The notes: generated by a model from the sequence alone, not told the origin. A stretch of DNA of 64,000 bases from Olleya marilimosa CAM030 (GCF_000518485.1 NZ_JADR01000007.1:1-64000); one strand, 5' to 3'; positions 17,397 through 25,813 are shown, numbered from the stretch's first letter. Numbers and translations are program-made.

Positions 17397-18023
17397 ATGC
17401 CTCTATATAAAACCCTTAGTCCTAATTCACAAACTACTGTTAAAATCTGGAAGATTGAAGAGTCTTATGATCAGTTAATCAGTGATTTAGATTTGAGACC
17501 TGAAAGTTTAAGTCGTGTGTTAAGTATGAAAAGTGAGTTGCATCAACGTGGTTTTTTAAGTGTTAGACATTTACTAAAAGCATTTGGATATACGGATCAA
17601 GATTTATTTTATGATGCTAATGGAAAACCTCATTTAAAAGATGGCAAGCATATTTCTATAACGCATAGCTTTACATTTTCTGGTGTAATTGTTAGTGACA
17701 ATGAAGTTGGTATAGATATAGAAAGACAACGAGATAAAATTGCTATTATAGCCAAAAAATTTGTTGAATATGAATTTAATTATTTAGACCAAAAGGCTTC
17801 AGATTATATTAATAAACTAACTGTTATATGGGGAATAAAGGAGTCTTTATATAAGTTGTTTGCTACTCCAGGTATGCTATTTAGGGAACACTTTTTGGTA
17901 ATACCTTTTTCTATCATGGATACAGAAACCGTTTGTTGGATAGATTATAAAGGATTAAAAAAACGCTATAGTGCAAGCTTCTTAGAATTTGAAGGTTTTA
18001 CTTGTGCTTATGTCATAGGTTAA
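17397..18023 (+). CDS. 4'-phosphopantetheinyl transferase superfamily protein
   Basis: 208 residues. Conserved motifs of the Sfp/AcpT class are DGKHISITHSFTFSGVIVSD, the metal-binding EVGIDIERQRDKI, and WGIKESLYKLFATPG. It transfers phosphopantetheine from CoA to carrier proteins, here probably fatty-acid ACP. The stop codon overlaps the next start (TAATG), giving tight coupling to the GGGP/HepGP synthase gene. It heads a seven-gene operon running to 22115. Confidence 0.88.
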   Translation: MPLYKTLSPNSQTTVKIWKIEESYDQLISDLDLRPESLSRVLSMKSELHQRGFLSVRHLLKAFGYTDQDLFYDANGKPHLKDGKHISITHSFTFSGVIVSDNEVGIDIERQRDKIAIIAKKFVEYEFNYLDQKASDYINKLTVIWGIKESLYKLFATPGMLFREHFLVIPFSIMDTETVCWIDYKGLKKRYSASFLEFEGFTCAYVIG

Positions 18024-18745
18024 TGAGTGTTTACAACGACATACTTTCCGCGAAAGCGAAACAAGATAAATTATTAGCCATATTAATTGATCCTGATAAA
18101 TTTAATCTTAAATTAATATCGCAATTTACCGATAATATCAATAATTCCATAATAACCCATATTTTTGTTGGTGGAAGCACAGTAGAGGTGGAGGTGACCC
18201 AAAAATTGGTAAAAGCCTTAAAGCCTTTAACACGATTGCCTATTATATTGTTTCCTGGCGACGTCACGCAAATATCGCAAGATGCTGATGCCATTTTGTT
18301 TTTATCATTAATATCTGGACGTAATCCTAAATACTTAATAGAAAAACAAATTGAAGCTGTTTCAATTTTAAAACACACCAATATGGAAGTGATTCCTACA
18401 GGATATATTTTAATTGAAAACGGAAAAGAAACAGCAGTACAAAAAGTAACTAATACTTTGCCTATTCCATCAATGCTACACAGCTTAGTCGCAGATACTG
18501 CCAAAGCTGGTGAGTTGTTAGGTAAAAAACTAATTTATCTAGAAGCAGGTAGTGGAGCATTGCAACCTGTACCTTTAGCGATGATAAAGTTTGTTAAACA
18601 AGATTTAAAAATTCCATTAATAGTAGGTGGAGGAATTAGAAATAAAACTCAGCTTCAGGAAGCCTATAAAGCTGGTGCAGATCTTGTTGTTATAGGTACT
18701 GCTTTTGAACAAAACCAAGATTTTTTTGAAGAATTAAAATTATAA
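18023..18745 (+). CDS. Geranylgeranylglyceryl/heptaprenylglyceryl phosphate synthase family protein
   Basis: 240 residues from the ATG at 18023, which overlaps the preceding stop by one base; an in-frame ATG at 18002 would lie inside the previous gene. It is a TIM barrel with LAILIDPDKFN, HIFVGGSTVE, VIPTGYILIE, YLEAGSGALQPV and the phosphate-binding IVGGGIRNKTQL. The family joins a polyprenyl diphosphate to sn-glycerol-1-phosphate, as in archaeal ether lipids; bacterial group II members from Flavobacteria and other Bacteroidota have been shown to act as GGGP synthases. The product's fate in this cell is unknown. Confidence 0.9.
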   Translation: MSVYNDILSAKAKQDKLLAILIDPDKFNLKLISQFTDNINNSIITHIFVGGSTVEVEVTQKLVKALKPLTRLPIILFPGDVTQISQDADAILFLSLISGRNPKYLIEKQIEAVSILKHTNMEVIPTGYILIENGKETAVQKVTNTLPIPSMLHSLVADTAKAGELLGKKLIYLEAGSGALQPVPLAMIKFVKQDLKIPLIVGGGIRNKTQLQEAYKAGADLVVIGTAFEQNQDFFEELKL

Positions 18746-18747
18746 CC

Positions 18748-19008
18748 ATGAGGATATCTGTAGATTTAACATTGTCACCATTAAGTAATGCTTATGAGGA
18801 ACATGTTATTGATTTTATAAAAGCATTACGTGCTTCTAATTTTACAGTTTTAGAAAACCCGTTAAGCACTCAAATTTTTGGAGAATTTGACCAATTAATG
18901 CCTTTTTTAAATGAAAAAATTAAAGATTCTTTTTTAAATCAAGACATTTGTGTATTAACAATGAAGGTGGTAAAAACTGATAGAAGCGATTATGAACCAA
19001 ATTTTTAA
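18748..19008 (+). CDS. Thiamine-binding protein of the MTH1187/YkoF-like (DUF77) family
   Basis: 86 residues with the ferredoxin-like pattern MRISVDLTLSPLSNAYEEHV...ALRASNFTVLENPLSTQIFGEFD and a closing strand CVLTMKVVKTDR. DUF77/MTH1187 relatives bind thiamine or HMP and often sit in thiamine-transport operons. It starts two bases after the previous stop and overlaps the PnuC-type gene by 17 bases. Together with the TPP riboswitch 3.2 kb downstream this points to a thiamine role for the neighbourhood. Confidence 0.72.
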   Translation: MRISVDLTLSPLSNAYEEHVIDFIKALRASNFTVLENPLSTQIFGEFDQLMPFLNEKIKDSFLNQDICVLTMKVVKTDRSDYEPNF

Positions 19009-19624
19009 TTTCTTTTTTGGACAATACTTTGAATATGACACTATAGATGTTGTATTAGAAATTATTGCAGTAATATTTGGTTTTTTATCTGTTTGGAACT
19101 CTAAACAAAATAAAATTTGGGTATTTCCAACAGGTATGATTAGCACTTTAATTTTTGTATATCTATTACTAAAATGGGGTTTGTTAGGTGATATGATGAT
19201 TAATGCCTATTATTTTATTATGAGTGTTTATGGTTGGTATATTTGGACAAGAAAAGTAGATAGTCAACATGTAACACCCATATCACAAACAACAAACAAA
19301 GAAAAAAAAATTAGCATAATAATATTTATATCCACCTTGTTATTTGTATACATAGTTTACCAAATATTTGATAAGTGGACTGGTTGGGTGGCTTATGTAG
19401 ATACTATTACTACTGCCATATTTTTTGTCGGTATGTGGTTAATGGCTAGACGTAAAATTGAAAATTGGATATTATGGATTATTGGAGATGTTATTTCTGT
19501 TCCTTTATATTTTTATAAAGGATTTACCTTTACTTCTTTTCAGTATTTAGGATTTACAATAATTGCAATATATGGTTATTTAGAATGGAAAAAACACTTG
19601 AACAACAACCTGCAAACTGTGTAA
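18992..19624 (+). CDS. pnuC: PnuC family vitamin transporter (nicotinamide riboside or thiamine)
   Basis: 210 residues with about seven membrane helices. PnuC signatures are IFGFLSVWNSKQNKIWVFPTG, YGWYIWTRK and WILWIIGDVISVPLYFYKG. The family imports nicotinamide riboside by facilitated diffusion, trapped by a kinase; the PnuT subgroup carries thiamine. The NadR-type kinase immediately downstream (40-base overlap) favours nicotinamide riboside, while the thiamine-binding protein upstream and the TPP-switched receptor downstream favour thiamine. The family is certain; the substrate is not. Confidence 0.88.
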   Translation: MNQIFNFFFGQYFEYDTIDVVLEIIAVIFGFLSVWNSKQNKIWVFPTGMISTLIFVYLLLKWGLLGDMMINAYYFIMSVYGWYIWTRKVDSQHVTPISQTTNKEKKISIIIFISTLLFVYIVYQIFDKWTGWVAYVDTITTAIFFVGMWLMARRKIENWILWIIGDVISVPLYFYKGFTFTSFQYLGFTIIAIYGYLEWKKHLNNNLQTV

Positions 19625-20163
19625 AAATAGTTTTGTTTGGTCCAGAGTCTACTGGAAAAACAACATTGTCTCAACAATTAGCTAGACACTATCACTCGGT
19701 TTGGGTGCCTGAATATGCTAGAGAGTATTTACAAAATAAATGGAATAATCATCGTAAAACTTGCGAGTCAAAAGATTTGTTGCCAATTGCAGTTGGACAA
19801 ATGACATTGGAGAACCAATTGGCCAAAAAAACTGATTCAGTTTTAATTTGTGACACAGATTTATTAGAAACTAAAGTATATTCAGAAACCTATTACTCTG
19901 GTACATGTGATCCTGTTTTAGAAAAATACGCCATAAAAAATAATTATGATTTATACTTTTTAACGTATATTGATACACCTTGGGAAGCAGATGATTTAAG
20001 AGACAAGCCTGAGGAAAGAGAAGCAATGTTTGAAAAGTTTGAATCTGCATTAATAAAATATAATAGGCCTTATGTTTTGTTAAAAGGAGATAAAAAAACT
20101 AGATTACAATTAGCGACAAAACATATAGATTTATTATTAGCAAAACATAACGATGCAGTTTAA
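19585..20163 (+). CDS. NadR-type nucleotide/vitamin kinase (AAA_28 P-loop)
   Basis: 192 residues. Walker A is GPESTGKTTLSQQLARHY, followed by PEYAREYLQNKW (NadR kinase signature), the Walker B-like VLICDTDLLETKVYSE, and the lid DDLRDKPEEREAMFEKFE. This is the C-terminal ribosylnicotinamide kinase domain of NadR without the NMN adenylyltransferase or DNA-binding domains. It would phosphorylate what the PnuC protein imports: nicotinamide riboside, or conceivably thiamine. It overlaps pnuC by 40 bases and DUF4301 by 11. Confidence 0.85.
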   Translation: MEKTLEQQPANCVKIVLFGPESTGKTTLSQQLARHYHSVWVPEYAREYLQNKWNNHRKTCESKDLLPIAVGQMTLENQLAKKTDSVLICDTDLLETKVYSETYYSGTCDPVLEKYAIKNNYDLYFLTYIDTPWEADDLRDKPEEREAMFEKFESALIKYNRPYVLLKGDKKTRLQLATKHIDLLLAKHNDAV

Positions 20164-21706
20164 CAGTTTAGACACTAAGTTTATTGAAAAAAAAGGGTTA
20201 ACCCTTAAAAAAGTAGAGCAACAACTACAGTTACTTAAAACCGGATTGCCTTTTATTAATTTAGAGCGTGCAGCAACTGTTGGTGACGGAATACTTAAGT
20301 TTTCTGACGATCAATCCTTAGATTTAATAGAAAATTATGATAAGCATAAAGATCAATTAAAAATAGTCAAATTTGTTCCAGCTTCTGGAGCAGCGACAAG
20401 GATGTTTAAGTTTTTGTTTGACTTTATAAAAGATTTTGAGCCTAACAAACAAAGTATAAATGCTTATGTCAATAAATTTAAAGCAGCCGATTTGTCTTTG
20501 TTTTTTATAGGACTAGAAAAGTTGCCTTTTTATAACCTAGTGGTAACCTACTTAAAGGCTCAAAATAAAAATTATAATAAATTATCAAACGATGAAAAAT
20601 TAGTAGCTTTTATACAAGCTATTTTAAATGAAGATCAATTAGCTTTTAGTGCTTTCCCAAAAGGATTATTACCGTTTCATAAGTACAAAGATCATTTGGC
20701 AAGCGCTTTTGAAGAGCACTTATTTGAAGCAGCATTGTACGCGACATCAAATGGTAAAGCTTCGCTTCATTTTACAATTTCAGAAAAACATAAAGAAAAG
20801 TTTGATGCTGAGTTTGCTAGAATTCAGCAAATAGTTGAAAGTAAAACCAATACTAAATTTGACATTTCTTTTTCATATCAAAAAGAATCTACAGATACCA
20901 TAGCGGTTTCTACAAAAAATGAAATTGTTAGAGAGGATAACCAAGAGTTATACTTTAGACCATCTGGTCATGGTGCCTTGCTTGAAAATTTAAATGACTT
21001 TGATGCGGACATTATTTTTATTAAAAACATAGACAATGTAGTAGTTTATAAATATGAAGATGAAGTCGCAAAGTCTAAAAAGATGCTAGCTGGTTTGTTG
21101 ATTAATTTAAAAAAACAAGCGTTTAAGTATGCTAAAGATTTAGACACAAAACAATTGTCTCATGATGATATAGTTGAGATTGCAGAGTTTTTGATTTGTA
21201 AAATGAATGTTGTAATTTCTCCTGAATTTGAAAAATATTCTACAGCATACCAAATAGATTATTTAAAAAATAAACTAGATAGACCCATCCGTATTTGTGG
21301 AATGGTACAAAACGAAGGAGAACCTGGTGGAGGACCATTTTGGGTTAAAGATGAAGGTGCAAATCTATCTTTGCAAATAGTGGAATCTGCTCAAATTAAC
21401 AAAAAGGATAAAGAGCAAAAAAGTATTTTAAAAAAAGCGACGCATTTTAATCCTGTGGACATCGTTTGTAGTACAAAAAACTATAAAGGGGAAACGTATG
21501 ATCTTCAAAAATTTGTTGATCACCAAACAGCGTTTATTACTATGAAAACAAAAGTGGGTAAAGATATTAAAGCATTAGAGTTGCCTGGACTTTGGAACGG
21601 AAGTATGTCGAATTGGAATACTATTTTTGTTGAAGTACCTCTAGTTACCTTTAATCCAGTAAAAACGGTTAACGACTTATTAAAACCAACACATCAAGTC
21701 TTATAA
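20153..21706 (+). CDS. DUF4301 family protein
   Basis: 517 residues. Visible family landmarks are KFVPASGAATRMFKFLFDF, LPKGLLPFHKY, FRPSGHGALLENLNDFDADIIFIKNIDNV and CGMVQNEGEPGGGPFWV. The PASGAATRMFK and RPSGHGAL motifs recall nucleotidyltransferase/sugar-phosphate uridylyltransferase-like folds, which I offer only as a hint. The family is common in Bacteroidota and functionally uncharacterised. Position inside the vitamin-salvage operon gives a weak clue at most. Confidence 0.8.
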   Translation: MQFNSLDTKFIEKKGLTLKKVEQQLQLLKTGLPFINLERAATVGDGILKFSDDQSLDLIENYDKHKDQLKIVKFVPASGAATRMFKFLFDFIKDFEPNKQSINAYVNKFKAADLSLFFIGLEKLPFYNLVVTYLKAQNKNYNKLSNDEKLVAFIQAILNEDQLAFSAFPKGLLPFHKYKDHLASAFEEHLFEAALYATSNGKASLHFTISEKHKEKFDAEFARIQQIVESKTNTKFDISFSYQKESTDTIAVSTKNEIVREDNQELYFRPSGHGALLENLNDFDADIIFIKNIDNVVVYKYEDEVAKSKKMLAGLLINLKKQAFKYAKDLDTKQLSHDDIVEIAEFLICKMNVVISPEFEKYSTAYQIDYLKNKLDRPIRICGMVQNEGEPGGGPFWVKDEGANLSLQIVESAQINKKDKEQKSILKKATHFNPVDIVCSTKNYKGETYDLQKFVDHQTAFITMKTKVGKDIKALELPGLWNGSMSNWNTIFVEVPLVTFNPVKTVNDLLKPTHQVL

Positions 21707-21707
21707 A

Positions 21708-22115
21708 GTGTTAGACAAACAAGCTTTAGAAAAAGAATTTAACCTTAAAGCTATCAGAAGTTCTGGTAGTGGTGGTCAGCATGTCAATAAAGTTGCTACT
21801 AAAGTAGAGTTAAGTTTTTCTATAAATGATTCCGTAGTACTTACAAGTGACCAAAAAGAGCGTATTATATCCAAATTAGCAACTAGGTTAACCAAAGATC
21901 AGGTCTTATTAATGCAATGTGGAGATACTAGAAGTCAATTAAAAAATAAAGGGATTATTGTAAAACGTGCAATTGCTATTTTACAACAAGCATTACAAGT
22001 AGATCCAGAGCGTAAACCAACCAAAATCCCAAGAGCAGTTATAAGAAAACGCTTAAAAAACAAAAAACACAACTCAGATATAAAAGCTAATCGTAAAAAA
22101 CCAAAAATAGAGTAG
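21708..22115 (+). CDS. arfB: Peptidyl-tRNA hydrolase ArfB (alternative ribosome rescue factor)
   Basis: 135 residues from a GTG start one base after the previous stop; no ATG is available upstream in frame. The catalytic GGQ motif appears in RSSGSGGQHVNKVATKVELS. The C terminus is the basic tail (RKRLKNKKHNSDIKANRKKPK) that reaches into the mRNA channel of stalled ribosomes. ArfB releases peptides from ribosomes stalled without a stop codon. Last gene of the operon that begins at 17397. Confidence 0.93.
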   Translation: MLDKQALEKEFNLKAIRSSGSGGQHVNKVATKVELSFSINDSVVLTSDQKERIISKLATRLTKDQVLLMQCGDTRSQLKNKGIIVKRAIAILQQALQVDPERKPTKIPRAVIRKRLKNKKHNSDIKANRKKPKIE

Positions 22116-22220
22116 CTTATTATATAAGTCTTAATTGTGTTTTTGCAATATTAATTATTGCGTATATTATTCTTTGAAAAAAAAATCAAGATTCGTATTT
22201 CATAAATCAAAATTCTAATC

Positions 22221-22228
22221 TACCTTTG
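22221..22228 (+). promoter_or_regulatory. Promoter -7 box for the TPP-switched TonB receptor
   Basis: TACCTTTG followed by CAGC matches TAnnTTTG; the aptamer begins about 10 bases further, so transcription would start right at the riboswitch. Confidence 0.7.
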
Positions 22229-22233
22229 CAGCG

Positions 22234-22312
22234 TTCTCAAAAAAGGGGTGCCTATATCGGCTGAGATCATACCCATTGAACCTAGAACAGGTAATGCTGT
22301 TTAGGAAATTTG
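22234..22312 (+). ncRNA. TPP (THI-box) riboswitch
   Basis: The conserved elements appear in order: GGGGTGCC, GGCTGAGATCATACCC, the TTGAACCT segment, AGAACAGGTAATGCTG and TTAGGAA. These form the two arms that bind the pyrimidine and pyrophosphate parts of thiamine pyrophosphate. A short hairpin (AACACA/TGTGTT, 22314-22330) and a longer imperfect one (22336-22362) follow before the receptor start at 22427. Neither has a T run, so control is more likely translational or Rho-mediated than by an intrinsic terminator. It lies directly upstream of a TonB-dependent receptor. Confidence 0.97.
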
Positions 22313-22426
22313 AAACACATTTTTTGTGTTACTATGTAATGTATAGATCGTCTGTATATTACAAATTTTAATTAATAACAATTAAGAATAATTACCTCTT
22401 TTTATTCGATTAGTAATTTAATCGTA

Positions 22427-24685
22427 ATGAAAAATTTATTTCTTTTTTTAACACTATTAGTGTTATCGGTCAGTGTTAATGCACAAGACAAAAAAACAGT
22501 TGAGTCTGACTCAACAAAAATCACAAAACTTGACGAAGTCTTACTATCTGCTACTAGAGCAAAAGATAAGACTCCTGTAGCTTTTTCAAACATCACAAAA
22601 GAAGAGTTAGAGTCCATAAATCTTGGTCAGGATTTACCAGTATTATTAGATCAATTACCATCCGTAGTAACAACAAGTGATGCAGGAGCAGGTGTTGGTT
22701 ATACAGGGATTAGAGTTAGAGGTAGTGATGCGACACGTGTAAATGTTACTATCAACGGAATACCTTACAATGACCAAGAAAGTCAAGGGACATTCTGGGT
22801 TAATATGCCTGATTTTGTAAGTTCTGTAGAGGATATCCAATTACAACGTGGTGTTGGAACATCTACTAATGGATCTGGTGCTTTTGGTGCAAGTTTAAAC
22901 TTAAAAACACTTAATCCATCGACTGATGGTTATGCTACAACAACAAATGCTGTTGGTAGTTTTGGAACTAGAAAGCATAATATTAGTATTGGTTCTGGAA
23001 TTAAGAATAATTTTTATGCTGAAGCTAGAGTGTCTAATATACAAAGTGATGGATATATTGATAGAGCTAGAGCAGACTTAAATAGTTATTATACAGAGGC
23101 TGGTTTTGTTAATGAAAAAACATCCATAAAAGCTATTGTTTTTGGAGGAAAAGAAGAGACTTACCAATCGTGGTACGGAACACCAGAAGCAGTTGTTAAT
23201 AACGATTTAGAAGGAATTCAGGCTTTTATTGATAGAAATTATCCAAGTGATGCTGAAGCTGAAAATTTATTAAACTCAGGTAGAACATATAACTTTTATA
23301 CTTACGATAACGAGATTGATAGTTACCAACAAACGCACTACCAATTACATGCATCACATCAATTTAACGCAATGTTTTCGGCTAATATTTCTGGAAATTT
23401 TACAAGAGGTAAAGGTTATTATGAGCAATATAAAGATGATGAAGAGTTAGGTGATTATTTTCCAAATAATGCAAATGCTTCAGATGAAGGTGATGTTATT
23501 AGAAGACGTTGGTTAGATAACAATTTTACAGCAATAGTATATTCACTTAATTACCAAAAAGACAACTTAAATTTGTATTTAGGTGGAGGTTATAATTCTT
23601 ATAAAGGGGATCATTTTGGTGAAGTTATTTGGGATTCGTTTGAAACACCAATACCTGTAAGAAGCAATTACTATTTTAGTTATGGCGATAAGCAAGATTT
23701 TAATACGTACTTAAAAGCAGAGTACAATATCAATTCAAATTTATTTGCATTACTAGATTTGCAATACAGAACCGTGGATTATGAGTCTGTTGGAACTAGC
23801 TCGGATTTATTAGATATTAACGTTAAAAAAACATATAACTTTTTTAATCCTAAAATGGGATTAACCTATAGGATTAACAACTATAGTAATGTTTATGGGT
23901 CTTATGCTGTTGGTAATAGAGAGCCTAATCGTGACGATTTAACTAAAAATCCAATCACGCCTGTATCAGAACAATTACACGATTTTGAGTTTGGTTATAA
24001 ATTACAAAATTCTAACTTTTACCTAAACGCTAACTTATACTATATGGATTATAAAGATCAATTAGTATTAACAGGGGATTTAGACGATGTTGGTGACCCA
24101 ATTAGACAAAACGTTGCTGATAGTTACAGAGCAGGTATCGAGATACAAACAGGATATAAATTATCTGATCAATTTAGGATAGATGCCAACGCAACATTTA
24201 GCCAAAACAAAATTAAAGCGTTTGATTATATTGTTTATGACACACAGTACGATCCTAATACATATGATACAGTATCTTATGAGGCTGTTGTAACAACCTA
24301 TGAAGATACAGACATATCATTTTCTCCAAATGTAATATTTGGTAGTACATTAACCTACTCGCCAATTAAAAATGCTAACATCGCTTTATTATCTAAGTAT
24401 GTTGGTCAACAATATTTGGACAATACATCAAGTGACAGTAAAAGTATGGATGGCTATTTTGTAAATAACCTAAATCTGTCTTACCGTATCAAACCAACAT
24501 GGATTAAAGAGGTTGCTTTTAATGTGTTAGTTAACAATGTGTTTAATAATAAATACGTGTCTAACGGTTATACGTATAGCTATTTTTACAGACCAGAAAA
24601 CTCTAATGATGCACCAATCACAGAAAATTTTTATTATCCACAAGCAACCACTAACTTTTTAGCAGGTGTAACCTTAAAATTTTAA
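22427..24685 (+). CDS. TonB-dependent outer-membrane receptor, probably for thiamine or a precursor
   Basis: 752 residues with a signal peptide (MKNLFLFLTLLVLSVSVNAQ). A plug domain follows (about 30-155; TPVAFSNITKEELESINLGQDLPVLLDQLPSVV, GIRVRGSDATRVNVTINGIP) and then a 22-strand barrel ending in ...TNFLAGVTLKF with the terminal aromatic residue. There is no carboxypeptidase-regulatory domain and no SusD partner, unlike polysaccharide receptors. The TPP riboswitch in its leader is the main evidence for a thiamine (or HMP/thiamine phosphate) substrate, repressed when TPP is plentiful. Confidence 0.92.
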   Translation: MKNLFLFLTLLVLSVSVNAQDKKTVESDSTKITKLDEVLLSATRAKDKTPVAFSNITKEELESINLGQDLPVLLDQLPSVVTTSDAGAGVGYTGIRVRGSDATRVNVTINGIPYNDQESQGTFWVNMPDFVSSVEDIQLQRGVGTSTNGSGAFGASLNLKTLNPSTDGYATTTNAVGSFGTRKHNISIGSGIKNNFYAEARVSNIQSDGYIDRARADLNSYYTEAGFVNEKTSIKAIVFGGKEETYQSWYGTPEAVVNNDLEGIQAFIDRNYPSDAEAENLLNSGRTYNFYTYDNEIDSYQQTHYQLHASHQFNAMFSANISGNFTRGKGYYEQYKDDEELGDYFPNNANASDEGDVIRRRWLDNNFTAIVYSLNYQKDNLNLYLGGGYNSYKGDHFGEVIWDSFETPIPVRSNYYFSYGDKQDFNTYLKAEYNINSNLFALLDLQYRTVDYESVGTSSDLLDINVKKTYNFFNPKMGLTYRINNYSNVYGSYAVGNREPNRDDLTKNPITPVSEQLHDFEFGYKLQNSNFYLNANLYYMDYKDQLVLTGDLDDVGDPIRQNVADSYRAGIEIQTGYKLSDQFRIDANATFSQNKIKAFDYIVYDTQYDPNTYDTVSYEAVVTTYEDTDISFSPNVIFGSTLTYSPIKNANIALLSKYVGQQYLDNTSSDSKSMDGYFVNNLNLSYRIKPTWIKEVAFNVLVNNVFNNKYVSNGYTYSYFYRPENSNDAPITENFYYPQATTNFLAGVTLKF

Positions 24686-24710
24686 TCAATAATTTTTATA
24701 ACAACCCTTT

Positions 24711-24739
24711 AAAAGCATCTCTAAATTAGAGGTGCTTTT
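24711..24739. terminator. Bidirectional terminator between the TonB receptor and the Rieske-like gene
   Basis: 13-bp stem with one G-T pair (24711-24723 with 24727-24739), three-base loop, T run. It lies between the two convergent genes. Confidence 0.8.
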
Positions 24740-25186
24740 TTAGTTGCTATACACTCTAATTACATTACCATTTGTTTCAACAAAGTAAGGTTTTAAGCTA
24801 TATTGTCCAGTAGTACCGTCAAAAGGAACTCCTCCACCAGCAATGCTATAGCTATTCCCATCTTCACAATTACAAGTGGCAATGGTACCTTCAACATTTA
24901 AAATGGAGCAACCAGAAGGGACGTGGTTAGGATCTGTAATTTCAAATGCATAATAAGTATTACCAGTGTTGTAAATTACAATACCATTATAACCAAAACC
25001 ATTAATAACAATACTGCCACCAGGAAACTGTAAATCATTATATTGTGGTAATGTTGTGTTTATTGAGTCAAAAGTGTCAAAATTAATATCAGGTATAAAA
25101 TTATTGTTATTATCACCATCATCATTTTTTTGACAAGAGGTTACTAAAACAAAGCAGCATATTAATGTAGTTATAGACCTTAACAT
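24740..25186 (-). CDS. Rieske-like lipoprotein with altered cluster ligands
   Basis: 148 residues with a lipoprotein signal (MLRSITTLICCFVLVTSCQK; lipobox VTSC). The body resembles flavobacterial Rieske-type lipoproteins: YNTGNTYYAFEITDPNHVPSGC, TIATCNCEDGNSYSIAGG, then a closing strand GNVIRVYSN. In true Rieske proteins the [2Fe-2S] ligands are CxH and CxxH; here the candidate positions read GCSIL and TCNCEDG, so both histidines are missing. It may be a structural relative that binds no cluster or a different metal. Monocistronic and minus strand. The assignment rests on recollection of the family pattern. Confidence 0.55.
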   Translation of the reverse strand: MLRSITTLICCFVLVTSCQKNDDGDNNNNFIPDINFDTFDSINTTLPQYNDLQFPGGSIVINGFGYNGIVIYNTGNTYYAFEITDPNHVPSGCSILNVEGTIATCNCEDGNSYSIAGGGVPFDGTTGQYSLKPYFVETNGNVIRVYSN

Positions 25187-25250
25187 ATAAATTTATTAAT
25201 TTTTTAGGATTGCAATTTACAACAATTACAATGTTGAGTTAAATATTTTG

Positions 25251-25258
25251 TATATTTG
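25251..25258 (+). promoter_or_regulatory. Promoter -7 box for greA
   Basis: TATATTTG followed by TAAGAC, an exact TAnnTTTG match; start of transcription would be about 25264, immediately before the leader hairpins. Confidence 0.65.
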
Positions 25259-25265
25259 TAAGACT

Positions 25266-25316
25266 AAATCTCGTGTCGACGAGATTTTTGTGTTTAACGC
25301 TAAATTGTTTTAGCGT
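25266..25316 (+). promoter_or_regulatory. Two consecutive hairpins in the greA leader
   Basis: Hairpin 1: AAATCTCG/CGAGATTT (25266-25273, 25280-25287) followed by TTG and preceding T residues. Hairpin 2: ACGCTAAA/TTTAGCGT (25297-25304, 25309-25316). Together they fill most of the predicted 75-base leader. The first looks like a small attenuator terminator; a role in greA control is inference. Confidence 0.5.
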
Positions 25317-25339
25317 CCTTTTATTTAAACGATAAAAAT

Positions 25340-25813
25340 ATGAGTAAAGTATCTTATTATACAGCAGAAGGATTAAAAAAGTTGCGTGACGAACTTAAGC
25401 AGCTTAAAGATGTAGAGCGTGTTAAAGCCTCTAAAGCTATAGCAGAAGCTAGAGATAAAGGTGATTTAAGTGAAAATGCCGAGTATGATGCAGCCAAAGA
25501 AGCGCAAGGTATGCTAGAAATGCGTATAGCAAAACTGGAAGATCAAATGGCTGGAGCACGTGTAATTGACGAGTCACAAATGGACACCTCAAAAATATTA
25601 GTTTTATCTAAAGTAAAAATCAAAAATCAAACCAATGGTATGGAGATGAACTATACTTTAGTAGCAGATGGTGAAGCTGATTTAGCCTCAGGTAAAATAT
25701 CTGTAAACAGTCCAATTGGTAAAGGATTATTAGGTAAATCTGTTGGTGATGTTGCCGAAATACAAGTGCCAAGTGGCATAATTAAGTTTGATATTGTCGA
25801 AATTAGTAGATAA
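25340..25813 (+). CDS. greA: Transcription elongation factor GreA
   Basis: 157 residues. The N-terminal coiled coil begins MSKVSYYTAEGLKKLRDELK and carries the acidic tip DKGDLSENAEYDAAKEAQG that reaches the RNA polymerase active site and stimulates cleavage of backtracked RNA. The C-terminal FKBP-like domain has GKISVNSPIGKGLLGKSVGD. Length and motifs are standard. It is followed 135 bases later by a HIT protein, a pair also seen in other Flavobacteriia. Confidence 0.97.
   Translation: MSKVSYYTAEGLKKLRDELKQLKDVERVKASKAIAEARDKGDLSENAEYDAAKEAQGMLEMRIAKLEDQMAGARVIDESQMDTSKILVLSKVKIKNQTNGMEMNYTLVADGEADLASGKISVNSPIGKGLLGKSVGDVAEIQVPSGIIKFDIVEISR

Noticed and set aside
22336-22362. Intrinsic terminator as the TPP riboswitch expression platform
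   Set aside because: The hairpin is weak and has no T run after it.
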